Made by a program: the position numbers and the translations under genes. From JACKNG01 sp050184115 (GTDB taxonomy: Bacteria; Pseudomonadota; Gammaproteobacteria; Ga0077536): a stretch of DNA of 64,000 bases. The stretch covers positions 248,001-312,000 of the forward strand of contig JBFXAQ010000003.1 of assembly GCA_050184115.1 (NCBI GenBank), written 5' to 3'. The notes under the pieces are model-generated. The model was not told the origin of the DNA and made no database searches. It was given only the letters and a program-made list of their open reading frames with translations. Positions 8,139 to 19,526 of the stretch are shown here, piece after piece; within the stretch, counting starts at the first letter, position 1; each line of letters starts with the position of its first letter.

Positions 8139-8144
8139 TATACT
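8139..8144 (+). promoter_or_regulatory. Candidate -10 box TATACT
   Basis: TATACT 33 bases before the proposed start of the enoyl-CoA hydratase gene. No clear -35 box is visible. The same hexamer recurs shortly before two other plus-strand genes (51435 and 54973), and TACACT before two more. Confidence 0.35.
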
Positions 8145-8176
8145 GTGCGCCGTTTCCGCTGCCGGGGAGAGCCGTC

Positions 8177-8962
8177 ATCGCCGCCGAATTCATCCGCGCC
8201 GCCGTCACCAACGGCGTCCTCGAGGTCCTGATCGACCGCGCCGACAAGCGCAACGCCTGCTCGCAGGCCGTGCTGCGCGAACTCGGCGCCTGCTTCCGCA
8301 CCCACGCCGACGACGACACCCTGCTCTTCGCCGTCCTGCGCGGCGCCGGTGAGCGCTGCTTCGCCGCCGGCGGCGACCTGCACGAGTTCGAGGGCCTGCG
8401 CGAACCCGGCCCGGTGCGCGAGATGAACCGCGCCTCGACTGCCGACCTCGACGCCATCCGCGATTTCCCCGTGCCGGTCGTGGCGGCATTGAACGGCGAT
8501 GCCATCGGCGGCGGCGGCGAACTCGCCATGGCCTGCGACCTTCGGGTGTTCGCACGCCACGCCCGCATCGGCTTCGTGCAGGGCCAGATGTGCATCTCGA
8601 CCGCCTGGGGCGGCGGTGCCGATCTCATGCGCCAGGCCGGCCCGGCCACCGCGCTGCGCATGCTCACCCGGGCGGAATTCATCGCCGCCGACGAGGCGCG
8701 CCTGCTCGGCCTCGCCGACGCCGTGCAGGGCGAGGCCGAAAGTTTCGACGACACCCTCGCCGCCTTCCTCGCCCCGCTGCGCGAACGGCGGCCGCAGATC
8801 ATGCGCGCCTACAAGGCGCTCGCCCGTGCCGCCCGCCAGGACGACGCCTGGCGCGCCGTGCGCGCCGCCGAGCCCGCCCTGCTCGAAGCGACCTGGCTGC
8901 ACGACGATCACTGGTCGGCCTCGGCCGCCGCCATCGCGCGCATCGCGGCGAAAAAGGGCTGA
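8177..8962 (+). CDS. Enoyl-CoA hydratase/isomerase family protein, apparent ATC start
   Basis: Crotonase-fold protein of about 261 residues. It has the CoA-site start DKRNACSQAVL, the oxyanion-hole region AAGGDLHEFEGL and GDAIGGGGELAMACDLRVFA, so acts on a CoA thioester; hydratase, isomerase or methylglutaconyl-CoA hydratase are all possible. Homology begins at EFIRAAVTNGVLEVLIDRAD, but no ATG, GTG or TTG lies in frame between the ribosome-binding site GGGGAG (8164-8169) and that region. ATC at 8177, seven bases after the site, is the only well-placed codon; CTG at 8159 precedes the site. It sits near the leucine genes and could supply their missing hydratase step. Confidence 0.82.
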   Translation: MAAEFIRAAVTNGVLEVLIDRADKRNACSQAVLRELGACFRTHADDDTLLFAVLRGAGERCFAAGGDLHEFEGLREPGPVREMNRASTADLDAIRDFPVPVVAALNGDAIGGGGELAMACDLRVFARHARIGFVQGQMCISTAWGGGADLMRQAGPATALRMLTRAEFIAADEARLLGLADAVQGEAESFDDTLAAFLAPLRERRPQIMRAYKALARAARQDDAWRAVRAAEPALLEATWLHDDHWSASAAAIARIAAKKG

Positions 8963-9008
8963 TAGCGGACGGCGCCGGCCGGCCCGGCACCGCGGCCAGC
9001 GCTCGGCG

Positions 9009-10058
9009 TCACTCCTCGCGCCGGCGGAACGCGCTCGGCGCCTGCCCCGTCCACTGACGAAAGGCGCGCGCAAAACTCTTCTCGTTGTCGAAGCCGACGG
9101 CGCGCGCGATCGCCTTGACCGGCCGTCGCGTGCGCAACAACAGCGCCAGCGCGCGCTCGCGGCGGACCTCGTCCTTGAGCCGCTGCAGGCTGGTACCGGC
9201 CTCGCCGAGCTGGCGGTGCAGGGTGCGTACCGAGACGTGCAGGTGGTCGGCCAGCGCCGCGGCGTCGCGAACGTCCTCGAGGTGTGCGGCGAGCACGTCG
9301 CGCGCACGGCTGACCAGCAGGCGATCGCGCCGGTACTGCAGCACGGTCAGCGGCAGCGCCCGCTTGAGCATCTGGCGCAGCGCCGGTTCGTCGCGCACCA
9401 GCGGCAGTTCGAGGTAGCGGCTGGCGCAGGCGAAACCGGCCCGCCCGGAATCGAAGCGGACCGGGCCCGGGAACATCAGCGGGTAGGCCTCGGCGTGCGC
9501 GGGTTCGGCGTAGGGGAATTCGATCGCGGCCAGCGGAATGCGCGAATCGACCGCCCAGCAAGCGAAGCCGTGCACATAGCGCAGCAAGGTCACCAGGCAC
9601 AGCTCGCGGCTGATTGCCGGGCCCGGCGTCTCGTGGATGGTGAGCCAGGTGAGACCCTCGCCGGGGACGAGGCGCAGGCTCACGTCGGCCGTCAGCAGGC
9701 CGTGATGGCGACACCACAGGCCGAGCGCGCGGCCGAGGTTCGGCGCCGTCAGCGAGGCGCGGCACAGCAGGCCGTAGCTGCCCCACGGCAGGCGGCGCGA
9801 GAACCATCCCAGCGCCTCGTCGTCGAGTTCGCGCATCGCGGCGTCGGACACCGCTTCCATCTGCGCCGCGGTGATGACGCCGGCCGGCGCATCCAGGGCC
9901 GCGCGGGAGATGCCGGCGACCGTAAGCGCGGCGGCCGGATCCATGCCGTAGCGGTGGTACGCGGCGCAGATGTCGCGCACGAAGGCGATCGGGGTCACGG
10001 CGCGGGAAACCGCCTTGCGCGGCGGTCGCGGCTGGTCTCCCGGCGATTGTCTGGGCAT
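9009..10058 (-). CDS. AraC-family transcriptional regulator
   Basis: DNA-binding activator or repressor of 349 residues. The N-terminal two thirds resemble the arabinose-binding-like ligand domain of the OruR/ArgR-like AraC group (residues about 25-220), and the C terminus carries two helix-turn-helix motifs (AALADHLHVSVRTLHRQL and IARAVGFDNEKSFARAFRQW). The ATG at 10058 has no strong ribosome-binding site. It is divergent from the isovaleryl-CoA dehydrogenase gene (152 bases between starts), so it is the natural candidate regulator of that cluster; the ligand is unknown. Confidence 0.88.
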   Translation of the reverse strand: MPRQSPGDQPRPPRKAVSRAVTPIAFVRDICAAYHRYGMDPAAALTVAGISRAALDAPAGVITAAQMEAVSDAAMRELDDEALGWFSRRLPWGSYGLLCRASLTAPNLGRALGLWCRHHGLLTADVSLRLVPGEGLTWLTIHETPGPAISRELCLVTLLRYVHGFACWAVDSRIPLAAIEFPYAEPAHAEAYPLMFPGPVRFDSGRAGFACASRYLELPLVRDEPALRQMLKRALPLTVLQYRRDRLLVSRARDVLAAHLEDVRDAAALADHLHVSVRTLHRQLGEAGTSLQRLKDEVRRERALALLLRTRRPVKAIARAVGFDNEKSFARAFRQWTGQAPSAFRRREE

Positions 10059-10210
10059 GGATGGAGTTTGATAAGGGGTGGCAGGATATGCAACCTCGAT
10101 GGCGCTCCGTCGGGACCTGCCAGGGTTAGGCTTGGCAACCGGTCCGCGCGTTCGCCGCAGCGCGCGCCGGCGAGTTCAGCGACAGCGGCGCCGCCGCGGG
10201 GAGAGGAGAC

Positions 10211-11386
10211 ATGGCAACACTGCCGGGCATGAAGTTCGATCTCGGCGACACCGTGGACATGCTGCGCGAGTCCGTGCAGGCCTTCGCCGAGAAGGAGATC
10301 GCGCCGCGCGCGCAGGACATCGACCGCGACAACCAGTTCCCACCCGACCTCTGGCGCAAGCTCGGTGACCTCGGCGTCCATGGCATCACCGTGGCCGAGG
10401 AATACGGCGGCGCCGACCTCGGCTACGTCGCCCACATCGTCGCCATGGAGGAGATCTCGCGTGCCTCGGCCGCCGTCGGCCTTTCCTACGGTGCCCATTC
10501 GAATCTCTGCGTGAACCAGATCCACAGGAACGGCACGCCGGCGCAGAAGGAACGCTACCTGCCGAAGCTCGTCTCCGGCGAGCACGTCGGCGCGCTCGCC
10601 ATGAGCGAGCCCAATGCGGGCTCGGACGTCGTCAGCATGAAACTGCGCGCCGAACGCCGCGGCGACTGCTACGTGCTGAACGGCTCGAAGATGTGGATCA
10701 CCAACGGCGGCGACGCCGACACATTGGTGGTATACGCCAAGACCGACCCGGAAGCCGGCCCGCGCGGCATGACCGCCTTCATCATCGAAAAGGACTTCGC
10801 CGGTTTCACCAAGGGCAGCAAGCTCGACAAGCTCGGCATGCGTGGCTCGAACACCTACCCGCTGTTCTTCGACAACTGCGAGGTGCCGGTCGAGAACGTG
10901 CTCGGCCGCGAAGGCGACGGCGTGCGCGTGCTGATGTCGGGGCTCGACTACGAACGCGCCGTGCTGTCGGCCGGCCCGCTCGGCATCATGGATGCCTGCA
11001 TGGACATCGTGCTGCCCTACGTGCACGAACGCGAACAGTTCGGCCAGGCCATTGGCGAGTTCCAGCTCATGCAGGGCAAGCTCGCCGACATGTACACCAC
11101 CTGGCAGGCGTGCCGCGCCTACGTCTACGCCGTCGGCCGCGCCTGCGACGCCGGCGACCACGCCCGCACGCTGCGCAAGGACGCCGCCGGCGCCATCCTC
11201 TACGCTGCCGAGAAGGCAACCTGGATGGCGGGCGAGGCGATCCAGACCCTCGGCGGCAACGGCTACATCAACGAGTACGCCACCGGCCGCCTGTGGCGCG
11301 ACGCCAAGCTCTACGAGATCGGCGCCGGCACGTCAGAAATCAGACGAATGCTGATTGGCCGGGAGTTGTTTTCGGATACCATCTGA
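10211..11386 (+). CDS. Isovaleryl-CoA dehydrogenase
   Basis: FAD-dependent acyl-CoA dehydrogenase converting isovaleryl-CoA to 3-methylcrotonyl-CoA in leucine degradation. 391 residues. Isovaleryl-type hallmarks are Glu248 in GLDYERAVLSAGPLG as the catalytic base and a small residue in the usual medium-chain Glu position (YEIGAGTSEIRRMLIGREL). FAD-site segments ALAMSEPNAGSD and MWITNG are present. ATG at 10211 follows GGAGAGGAG. Head of a plus-strand run leading to both methylcrotonyl-CoA carboxylase subunits, which makes the assignment firm. Confidence 0.94.
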   Translation: MATLPGMKFDLGDTVDMLRESVQAFAEKEIAPRAQDIDRDNQFPPDLWRKLGDLGVHGITVAEEYGGADLGYVAHIVAMEEISRASAAVGLSYGAHSNLCVNQIHRNGTPAQKERYLPKLVSGEHVGALAMSEPNAGSDVVSMKLRAERRGDCYVLNGSKMWITNGGDADTLVVYAKTDPEAGPRGMTAFIIEKDFAGFTKGSKLDKLGMRGSNTYPLFFDNCEVPVENVLGREGDGVRVLMSGLDYERAVLSAGPLGIMDACMDIVLPYVHEREQFGQAIGEFQLMQGKLADMYTTWQACRAYVYAVGRACDAGDHARTLRKDAAGAILYAAEKATWMAGEAIQTLGGNGYINEYATGRLWRDAKLYEIGAGTSEIRRMLIGRELFSDTI

Positions 11387-11473
11387 CGCCGCCCGAACCC
11401 GGGGTGCGGCTGGCTGCGCCGACCGCACCACCCCGAATCCCGTTTTCCTTATCCGCGCTGGAGCGCCAATTCC

Positions 11474-13888
11474 ATGAGATTTCGTCTGGCCGCCTGGGTC
11501 ATGCGGTACCGCGCCGCTGTTGGTATCGCTTTCATCCTCTTCACCGTCGGCATGGCCGCCGGTTTCCCCTACGTGCAGATCCGCACCATCTTCAACGACC
11601 TGTTGCCGCTCGACGACCCGTTCGTCAAGGTGTTCTTCGCGCACCGCAACTTCGGCAACCCGTTGACCATGTCGATCATGGTCAAGCGCAAAGACGGCGA
11701 CATCTACAACCCAGAGACCCTCGACAAGGTCTTCCAGCTGACCCGCGACATCGACCTCGCACCGGGCATCGACCACGACCAGGTGATCTCGATCTCGACC
11801 GAAAAGCTGCGCTATGCCGAGGCCAACGCCGAAGGCATCGACATGCGCCCGCTGATGGACGACCGCGCGCCGAACACGGAAGAGGAGATCGCGGCCTTCC
11901 GCCGCCGCGTCGAGATGTCACCCAATGCGCGCTTGTTCTACATCTCCGGTGACGAAACGGCGACCCTGATCAACGCCGCCTTCCTCGACTCCGTCGACTA
12001 CGGCGAGGCCTTCGACTTCGTGCAGAACCTGGTCGTCAAGGCGCGCGACGACAACCATGAAGTGCACCTCGCCGGGCAGCCAGCGCTGACCGGCTGGGTC
12101 TACCTGCTGCAGAAGCAGACCTACAACATCTTCGGCGTCACCCTCGCCGCCCTGGTCATCGCGCTGATCTTCTACATGCGCAACCTCGCCGGCACGGTCA
12201 CCCCGATCGTCTGCGCGGCGGTAGCCGCCATCTGGGGCTTCGGCTTCATCGGCTGGCTTGGCCGGCCGATCGAACCATTGCTGATGATCGTGCCGTTGTT
12301 GCTGATCGCACGATCCTTCTCTCACTGCGTGCAGTACACCGAGCGCTATTACGAAATCCTTCTGCACCTCAAGGACCGCCGCAAGGCCGCCGAGGTAACC
12401 ATGGCCATCATGATGGCGCCGTCGATCCTCGGCATCATGACCGACGTCTTCGGCATCGTGTTCATCGCCGTGGCGCCGATCAAGACGATGGAGAACCACG
12501 CCATCTTCTGCGGCATGTGGGCGCTGTTCATCATCCCGACCGGCGTGTTCCTGATTTCCGTCCTGCTGTCCTACCTGCCGGCGCCGCGGAACCTCGAGGA
12601 CATCGTCGGCGGCGAGAAGAAGGAATCGGGCATCCACCTGGTGCAGGAACAGCTGCTCGACCGCATCTCGCGCCTGACTTTCGGCACGGCTGCACGCGTC
12701 ACCGGCGTGGTCTTCATCGGCATCGCCATCGCGGCCGTCTACCTCAACTCGCAGATCAAGATCGGCAACCCCGTCGAAGGTTCGAACCTCCTGTGGCACG
12801 AGTCCGAGTTCAACACGGCGGTGCGCGCCATCAACGCGCACTTTCCCGGCATGAACACGCTCGAGATCGTGCTCGAGGCGAAGAACAACGACATGAACCG
12901 ACGCATCGCGCGCACCGCCGAGGTGGCCAAGGTCTCGGGTGAGCTGCAGGCGATCATCGAGCGCAACCAGGAGTTGCAACCGCGCGCGACGCTGTCATTC
13001 ACTGACTACATGGGTGAGGTCAATCGCCTGTTCTCGGGCGGCAATCCGAAGTGGTCCGTGCTCGACCAGACCGACGACGCCATCGCCGCGGCGGGCTTCG
13101 CCACGATGATGGGTTCGAGCCCGATCAACTTCAGCCACGTGGTCGATTTCAACGTGCAGAACTCGACGGTGTCGCTCTGGTACAAGGACAACAAGCAGGA
13201 AACGGTCGATGCCGCGCTGGAGAGCGCGCGCAAGGCCGTCGAGCAGGTCGGCGAGGACCACCCCGAGTTCCGCGTCCGCCTGGGTACCGGCGTGATCGCG
13301 CTGCAGCAGGCGATGAACAGCGTGGTCGAGCGCTACCACTGGTTCATCCTCGGCCTCGTCAACATCGCGGTCATGGTCATCTCGGCCTACGCCTACCGCT
13401 CGTTCATGGCCGCGGTGATCCTGCTGGTGCCGGTGAACCTGTCGAACTTCCTGCTCGGCGCCTCCATGCACGTGCTCGGCATCGGCATGGACATCAATGC
13501 CGTGATCGTCGCGGTGATGGGCGTCGGCGTCGGTATCGACTACGGCATCTACCTGCTGTCACGCATCTGCGAGGAGTACACCGCGCACGATCACAACCTG
13601 CCGCAGGCCATCAACGCCGCCTTGACCACCACCGGCAAGGCCATCATGTTCACCGCCACCATCATGCTGCTCGGCATCCTGCCGTGGTACTTCCTGTCGG
13701 ATCTCAAGTTCATGGCCGACATGGGCATGCTGCTGGTCGCGATCATGCTCATCAACATGGTGCTATCGCTGGTCCTGCTGCCGCTGCTGGTCTGGTTCAT
13801 CCATCCGCGCTTCCTCGCCCGCGAGGATCTCATGGTGGGTGAGAGCTTCGACATCCGGCAGTTTGCCGGCGAGGCGCACGTCGCCTGA
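11474..13888 (+). CDS. RND/MMPL-family exporter
   Basis: Inner-membrane RND-superfamily protein of 804 residues with two repeated halves: a helix near the N terminus (VGIAFILFTVGMAAGFPY), a periplasmic loop, about five helices at 205-380, a second loop at 415-615, and five helices at 620-780. It has sterol-sensing-like segments such as FYMRNLAGTVTPIVCAAVAA and the second-half motif MGVGVGIDYGIYLLSRI, as in MMPL and hopanoid/fatty-acid exporters. Substrate unknown; lipids or hydrophobic acids are likely. It lies between the leucine enzymes on the same strand, an unusual neighbour, 87 bases after the dehydrogenase. Confidence 0.88.
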   Translation: MRFRLAAWVMRYRAAVGIAFILFTVGMAAGFPYVQIRTIFNDLLPLDDPFVKVFFAHRNFGNPLTMSIMVKRKDGDIYNPETLDKVFQLTRDIDLAPGIDHDQVISISTEKLRYAEANAEGIDMRPLMDDRAPNTEEEIAAFRRRVEMSPNARLFYISGDETATLINAAFLDSVDYGEAFDFVQNLVVKARDDNHEVHLAGQPALTGWVYLLQKQTYNIFGVTLAALVIALIFYMRNLAGTVTPIVCAAVAAIWGFGFIGWLGRPIEPLLMIVPLLLIARSFSHCVQYTERYYEILLHLKDRRKAAEVTMAIMMAPSILGIMTDVFGIVFIAVAPIKTMENHAIFCGMWALFIIPTGVFLISVLLSYLPAPRNLEDIVGGEKKESGIHLVQEQLLDRISRLTFGTAARVTGVVFIGIAIAAVYLNSQIKIGNPVEGSNLLWHESEFNTAVRAINAHFPGMNTLEIVLEAKNNDMNRRIARTAEVAKVSGELQAIIERNQELQPRATLSFTDYMGEVNRLFSGGNPKWSVLDQTDDAIAAAGFATMMGSSPINFSHVVDFNVQNSTVSLWYKDNKQETVDAALESARKAVEQVGEDHPEFRVRLGTGVIALQQAMNSVVERYHWFILGLVNIAVMVISAYAYRSFMAAVILLVPVNLSNFLLGASMHVLGIGMDINAVIVAVMGVGVGIDYGIYLLSRICEEYTAHDHNLPQAINAALTTTGKAIMFTATIMLLGILPWYFLSDLKFMADMGMLLVAIMLINMVLSLVLLPLLVWFIHPRFLAREDLMVGESFDIRQFAGEAHVA

Positions 13889-13997
13889 GGTCTGCGCCCC
13901 GGGCACGCGTCCAGCGCACCCGGGGCCCGACATGGGGCGCGCGCCGCTCGGGCGCGCGTCGCGACCACGCGCAGGCCTGAGGCGGCAGCGAAATCAG

Positions 13998-14003
13998 TAC
14001 ACT
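13998..14003 (+). promoter_or_regulatory. Candidate -10 box TACACT
   Basis: TACACT 40 bases before the carboxyltransferase start, in a context (CAGTACACTGTGGAGCGCC) resembling that at 30341. This could give the carboxylase genes a promoter of their own. No -35 box recognised. Confidence 0.3.
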
Positions 14004-14042
14004 GTGGAGCGCCGGGGATGCCTCCGCCGACGGGAGATCCGC

Positions 14043-15650
14043 ATGAACCAGATCAAGTCCGCCATCAACCCGCGCTCGGAAGAGTTCCGGGCCAACGCCG
14101 CGCACATGCGCACGCTGGTCGAGGATCTGCGCGCCAAGGTCGCCGAGGTCGGCGTCGGCGGCGGCGAGGCCGCGCGTGAAAAGCACGTCGCGCGCGGCAA
14201 GCTGTTGCCGCGCGATCGCGTCGACGGCCTGCTCGACCCGGGTGCACCCTTCCTCGAGATCGGCCAGCTCGCCGCCTTGCGTATGTACGACGGCGACGCC
14301 CCGGCTGCCGGCATGATCGCCGGCGTCGGGCGCGTGCACGACACCGAGTGCATGATCATCGCCAACGATGCCACCGTGAAGGGCGGCACCTACTACCCGA
14401 TGACGGTGAAGAAGCACCTGCGCGCGCAGGAGATCGCGCGCGAGAATCACCTGCCGTGCATCTACCTGGTCGACTCCGGCGGGGCCTTCCTGCCCAAGCA
14501 GGACGAGGTCTTCCCCGATCGCGAGCACTTCGGCCGCATCTTCTACAACCAGGCCAACATGAGCGCCATGGGCATCCCGCAGATCGCGGTAGTGATGGGC
14601 TCGTGCACGGCGGGCGGCGCCTACGTGCCGGCGATGAGCGACGACACCGTCATCGTCAAGAACCAGGGCACGATTTTCCTCGGCGGCCCGCCGCTGGTGA
14701 AGGCGGCGACCGGTGAAGTGGTCAGCGCCGAGGATCTCGGCGGTGGCGACGTCCACACGCGCCTGTCCGGGGTGGCCGACCACCTGGCCGAGAACGACAG
14801 CCATGCGCTCGCCATCGCGCGCCACATCGTCGCCAACCTCAACCGCCGCCGGCCGCAGTCGGTGACCCTCGCGCCGAGCGAGGAACCGCTCTACGACCCC
14901 GAGGAGATCTACGGTGTGCTGCCGACCGACACGCGCAAGCCCTACGACGTGCGCGAGATCATCGCGCGCGTCGTCGACGGCTCGCGCTTCGATGAGTTCA
15001 AGGCGCGCTACGGCTCGACGCTGGTCACCGGCTTCGCCCACCTCTACGGCGTGCCGGTCGGCATCGTCGCCAACAACGGCATCCTCTTCAGTGAATCGGC
15101 GCAGAAGGGCGCGCACTTCATCGAACTCTGCGCGCAGCGCAAGGTGCCTCTGCTGTTCCTGCAGAACATCACCGGCTTCATGGTCGGGCGCAAGTACGAG
15201 AACGGCGGCATCGCCAAGGACGGCGCCAAACTGGTCACGGCCGTCGCCACCGTGCAGGTACCGAAGATCACCCTCATCATCGGCGGCAGCTTCGGCGCCG
15301 GCAACTACGGCATGTGCGGGCGCGCCTACTCACCGCGTTATCTATGGATGTGGCCGAACGCGCGCATCAGCGTGATGGGTGGCGAGCAGGCCGCGGCCGT
15401 GCTCGCGACCGTGCGTCGCGACGGCATCGAAGCGCGCGGCGGCGAGTGGCCGGCGGCCGAGGAAGAAGCGTTCAAGGCGCCCATCCGCGACCAGTACGAA
15501 GAACAGGGCCATCCCTACTACGCCACCGCGCGGTTGTGGGACGACGGCATCGTCGATCCCGCGCAGACCCGACGCGTGCTCGGCCTGTCGCTGTGGTCGA
15601 CCTTGAACGCGCCGATCCCGGACACCCGGTTCGGCCTCTTCCGCATGTGA
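14043..15650 (+). CDS. Methylcrotonyl-CoA carboxylase, carboxyltransferase subunit
   Basis: Transfers carboxylate from biotin to 3-methylcrotonyl-CoA, giving 3-methylglutaconyl-CoA (leucine degradation). 535 residues, normal for the beta subunit. Both crotonase-like halves are visible: the acyl-CoA region with MGSCTAGGAYVPAMSD and the C-terminal half with GSFGAGNYGMCGRAY and MGGEQAA. The first half also has VKGGTYYPMTVKKHLRAQEI, characteristic of MCC rather than propionyl-CoA carboxylase. ATG at 14043 follows GGGAG. It is followed ten bases later by the biotin subunit. Confidence 0.95.
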   Translation: MNQIKSAINPRSEEFRANAAHMRTLVEDLRAKVAEVGVGGGEAAREKHVARGKLLPRDRVDGLLDPGAPFLEIGQLAALRMYDGDAPAAGMIAGVGRVHDTECMIIANDATVKGGTYYPMTVKKHLRAQEIARENHLPCIYLVDSGGAFLPKQDEVFPDREHFGRIFYNQANMSAMGIPQIAVVMGSCTAGGAYVPAMSDDTVIVKNQGTIFLGGPPLVKAATGEVVSAEDLGGGDVHTRLSGVADHLAENDSHALAIARHIVANLNRRRPQSVTLAPSEEPLYDPEEIYGVLPTDTRKPYDVREIIARVVDGSRFDEFKARYGSTLVTGFAHLYGVPVGIVANNGILFSESAQKGAHFIELCAQRKVPLLFLQNITGFMVGRKYENGGIAKDGAKLVTAVATVQVPKITLIIGGSFGAGNYGMCGRAYSPRYLWMWPNARISVMGGEQAAAVLATVRRDGIEARGGEWPAAEEEAFKAPIRDQYEEQGHPYYATARLWDDGIVDPAQTRRVLGLSLWSTLNAPIPDTRFGLFRM

Positions 15651-15660
15651 GGTGACCGCC

Positions 15661-17658
<1,998 letters not shown>

Positions 17659-17742
17659 GCCGCGCACCCGCTGGACGGCGCCGGCCGCGCCCGGCACCCT
17701 ATCGCGTCGCACAGGGGCGGCTGCGCCCCGGGAGTCCTGACC

Positions 17743-18327
17743 ATGCCCGTACGTCTCGCCCTGTTGGGCACCCTGCTCGGCCTCGCCATTGCCGTACCCG
17801 CCGCCGAGCAATCCGAACAACTGCTGTTCGCCGAGCCCGACGGCTGGCACAAGGTCTATGACGACGTCGAGGACAACCTCTCGACCACCGAATACGTCCC
17901 CGCCGGTCAGGACGGCGACAACTGGCGCGAGATGCTGACCGTTCAGGTCGTCGTCGGTGAGGCCGATGCCGACCCCGAGACCATGCTCTCGCGCATTGCC
18001 GCGCACCTCGCCAGAGGCTGCCCGGAGTTCGATGCCCAACCGGTCGAACTCGGCGGCGTCGGCGATTACCCGACGCTCGCCGTCATCATGCGCTGCGCAC
18101 GCAATCCCGACAGCGGCGACGGCGAATTCAGCTTGTTGCGCGGCATCGCCGGCAAGGAGAACTTCTACCTGTTGCAGAAGAGCTGGCGCATCCAGCCTTA
18201 CGCCCTCGACGGGCCATCGCCGGTGTCGCTCGATGAGCGCAAGCTGTGGCTCGGATTCCTCGCCTACCTCAGCGTGTGCGACACGAACCTGAAGACCTGC
18301 CCCGAGGGCGTCGCGGCCGAGGATTGA
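17743..18327 (+). CDS. Secreted protein of unknown function
   Basis: 194 residues with a clear signal peptide (MPVRLALLGTLLGLAIAVPA) and a mature part containing three later cysteines that could form disulphides (GCPEF, RCARN, VCDTNLKTC). GGGAG precedes ATG 17743. No domain recognised; the mature sequence is rich in acidic residues. It follows the leucine genes by 84 bases and could be cotranscribed, but nothing ties it to that pathway. Confidence 0.75.
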   Translation: MPVRLALLGTLLGLAIAVPAAEQSEQLLFAEPDGWHKVYDDVEDNLSTTEYVPAGQDGDNWREMLTVQVVVGEADADPETMLSRIAAHLARGCPEFDAQPVELGGVGDYPTLAVIMRCARNPDSGDGEFSLLRGIAGKENFYLLQKSWRIQPYALDGPSPVSLDERKLWLGFLAYLSVCDTNLKTCPEGVAAED

Positions 18328-18387
18328 AGCCGATGTGGACCCGGGGTCGACATGAAACCGCGCGGCGCACAGCCGCGGGTATGCCGC

Positions 18388-19404
18388 TCAGACTCGTGCC
18401 GCGGCGGCGCTGAGCGCGCTCAACTTGCCGAACGCCGCCGCCCGGGTGAGGTACTTCATGCCGCAGTCGGGTGCGACGACGAGGCGTTCGCGTGGTACGA
18501 ACGGAAGCGCGCGGCGGATGCGCGCAACGAGTTCGTCGACCGGCTCGACATCGTTCGTCGACAGATCAAGCACGCCGAGCACGATGGTCTTGTCGCGAAA
18601 CGATGTGAAGACGCCGAGATCGAGGGCCGGTTGCGCCGCTTCAACCGATACCTGGTCGACCGTGCAGCCGGCGAGCTGTTCGAGAAAGGCGTAGGCCTTG
18701 GGCTTGTCTTTCGACACCACGAAACCGTATCCGAAGCACAGGTGGATGCAGGTCGTCACATCGATGTCCCGCAACGCCCGGTCGATGGCCTTCACCCCGT
18801 AACGCATGGCACCGTCCGGATCCTCGCGCAACCACGGTTCGTCGAGCTGGATGACGTCCGCGCCGGCGGCGGCGAGAGCGCGCGCCTCGGCGTTGACGAC
18901 CTCGGCATAGGCCATAGCGACGGCTTCCGGGTCACCGTAATGATCGTCCTTGGCCTGCTTGCTCATGGTGAAAGGACCCGGCAGGGTGATCTTGGCGCGG
19001 CGCGTGGTATGGCGTTTCAGGAACTCGAGATCGGTCACCTCGACCGGCCCCGTCCAACCGATGGGGCCGACGATACGCGGCATGGGAATGCGGAACTCGC
19101 GCACTTCGCGGATGAACGGATGTTCGAGATCGAGGCCGTCCAGGGAGGTGGCGAAACGGTTGGAATAGCTCTCGCGCCGTATCTCGCCATCGGTCACCGT
19201 GTCGATACCTGCAACCTCTTGGTCACGGATGGCAAGGCGCGTGGCATCGTCCTGCGCCTCCGCCAGGTAGCTCGGGGCAACGCGCCAGATTGCGGGTGCA
19301 CGCACGCGCGGTACCAGGCTCGCGCGCAGCGCGTCGTGGTCGACCAGCCACGCGGGCTGCGGGTAGCTGCCGATGACGGTGGTTTCGATACGGTCGGTGG
19401 CCAT
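18388..19404 (-). CDS. Core MetE-like methyltransferase (UROD/MetE family)
   Basis: Short protein of the cobalamin-independent methionine synthase superfamily, 338 residues, matching only the C-terminal catalytic barrel of MetE. It has IGSYPQP at the start, QLDEPWL in the middle, the zinc-site pattern HLCFGYG and the late VVAPDCGMKYL. The family includes methyltransferases that use alternative donors or take part in demethylation, so methionine synthesis is not assured. ATG at 19404 follows GAAGGAA; the longer frame to 19452 is not needed. Divergent from the FAH hydrolase and P450 genes. Confidence 0.85.
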   Translation of the reverse strand: MATDRIETTVIGSYPQPAWLVDHDALRASLVPRVRAPAIWRVAPSYLAEAQDDATRLAIRDQEVAGIDTVTDGEIRRESYSNRFATSLDGLDLEHPFIREVREFRIPMPRIVGPIGWTGPVEVTDLEFLKRHTTRRAKITLPGPFTMSKQAKDDHYGDPEAVAMAYAEVVNAEARALAAAGADVIQLDEPWLREDPDGAMRYGVKAIDRALRDIDVTTCIHLCFGYGFVVSKDKPKAYAFLEQLAGCTVDQVSVEAAQPALDLGVFTSFRDKTIVLGVLDLSTNDVEPVDELVARIRRALPFVPRERLVVAPDCGMKYLTRAAAFGKLSALSAAAARV

Positions 19405-19526
19405 CGCGTTTCCTTCACGGCTGGGGCACTCGGGACCGGCATGTTCGTTCACCCCAGGGAGCGTGGCAAGGCGGACCCCGACCTGCAGCCGCGGACTTGC
19501 GCTAAAGTGCGCCGCGGAGGAGCTCG

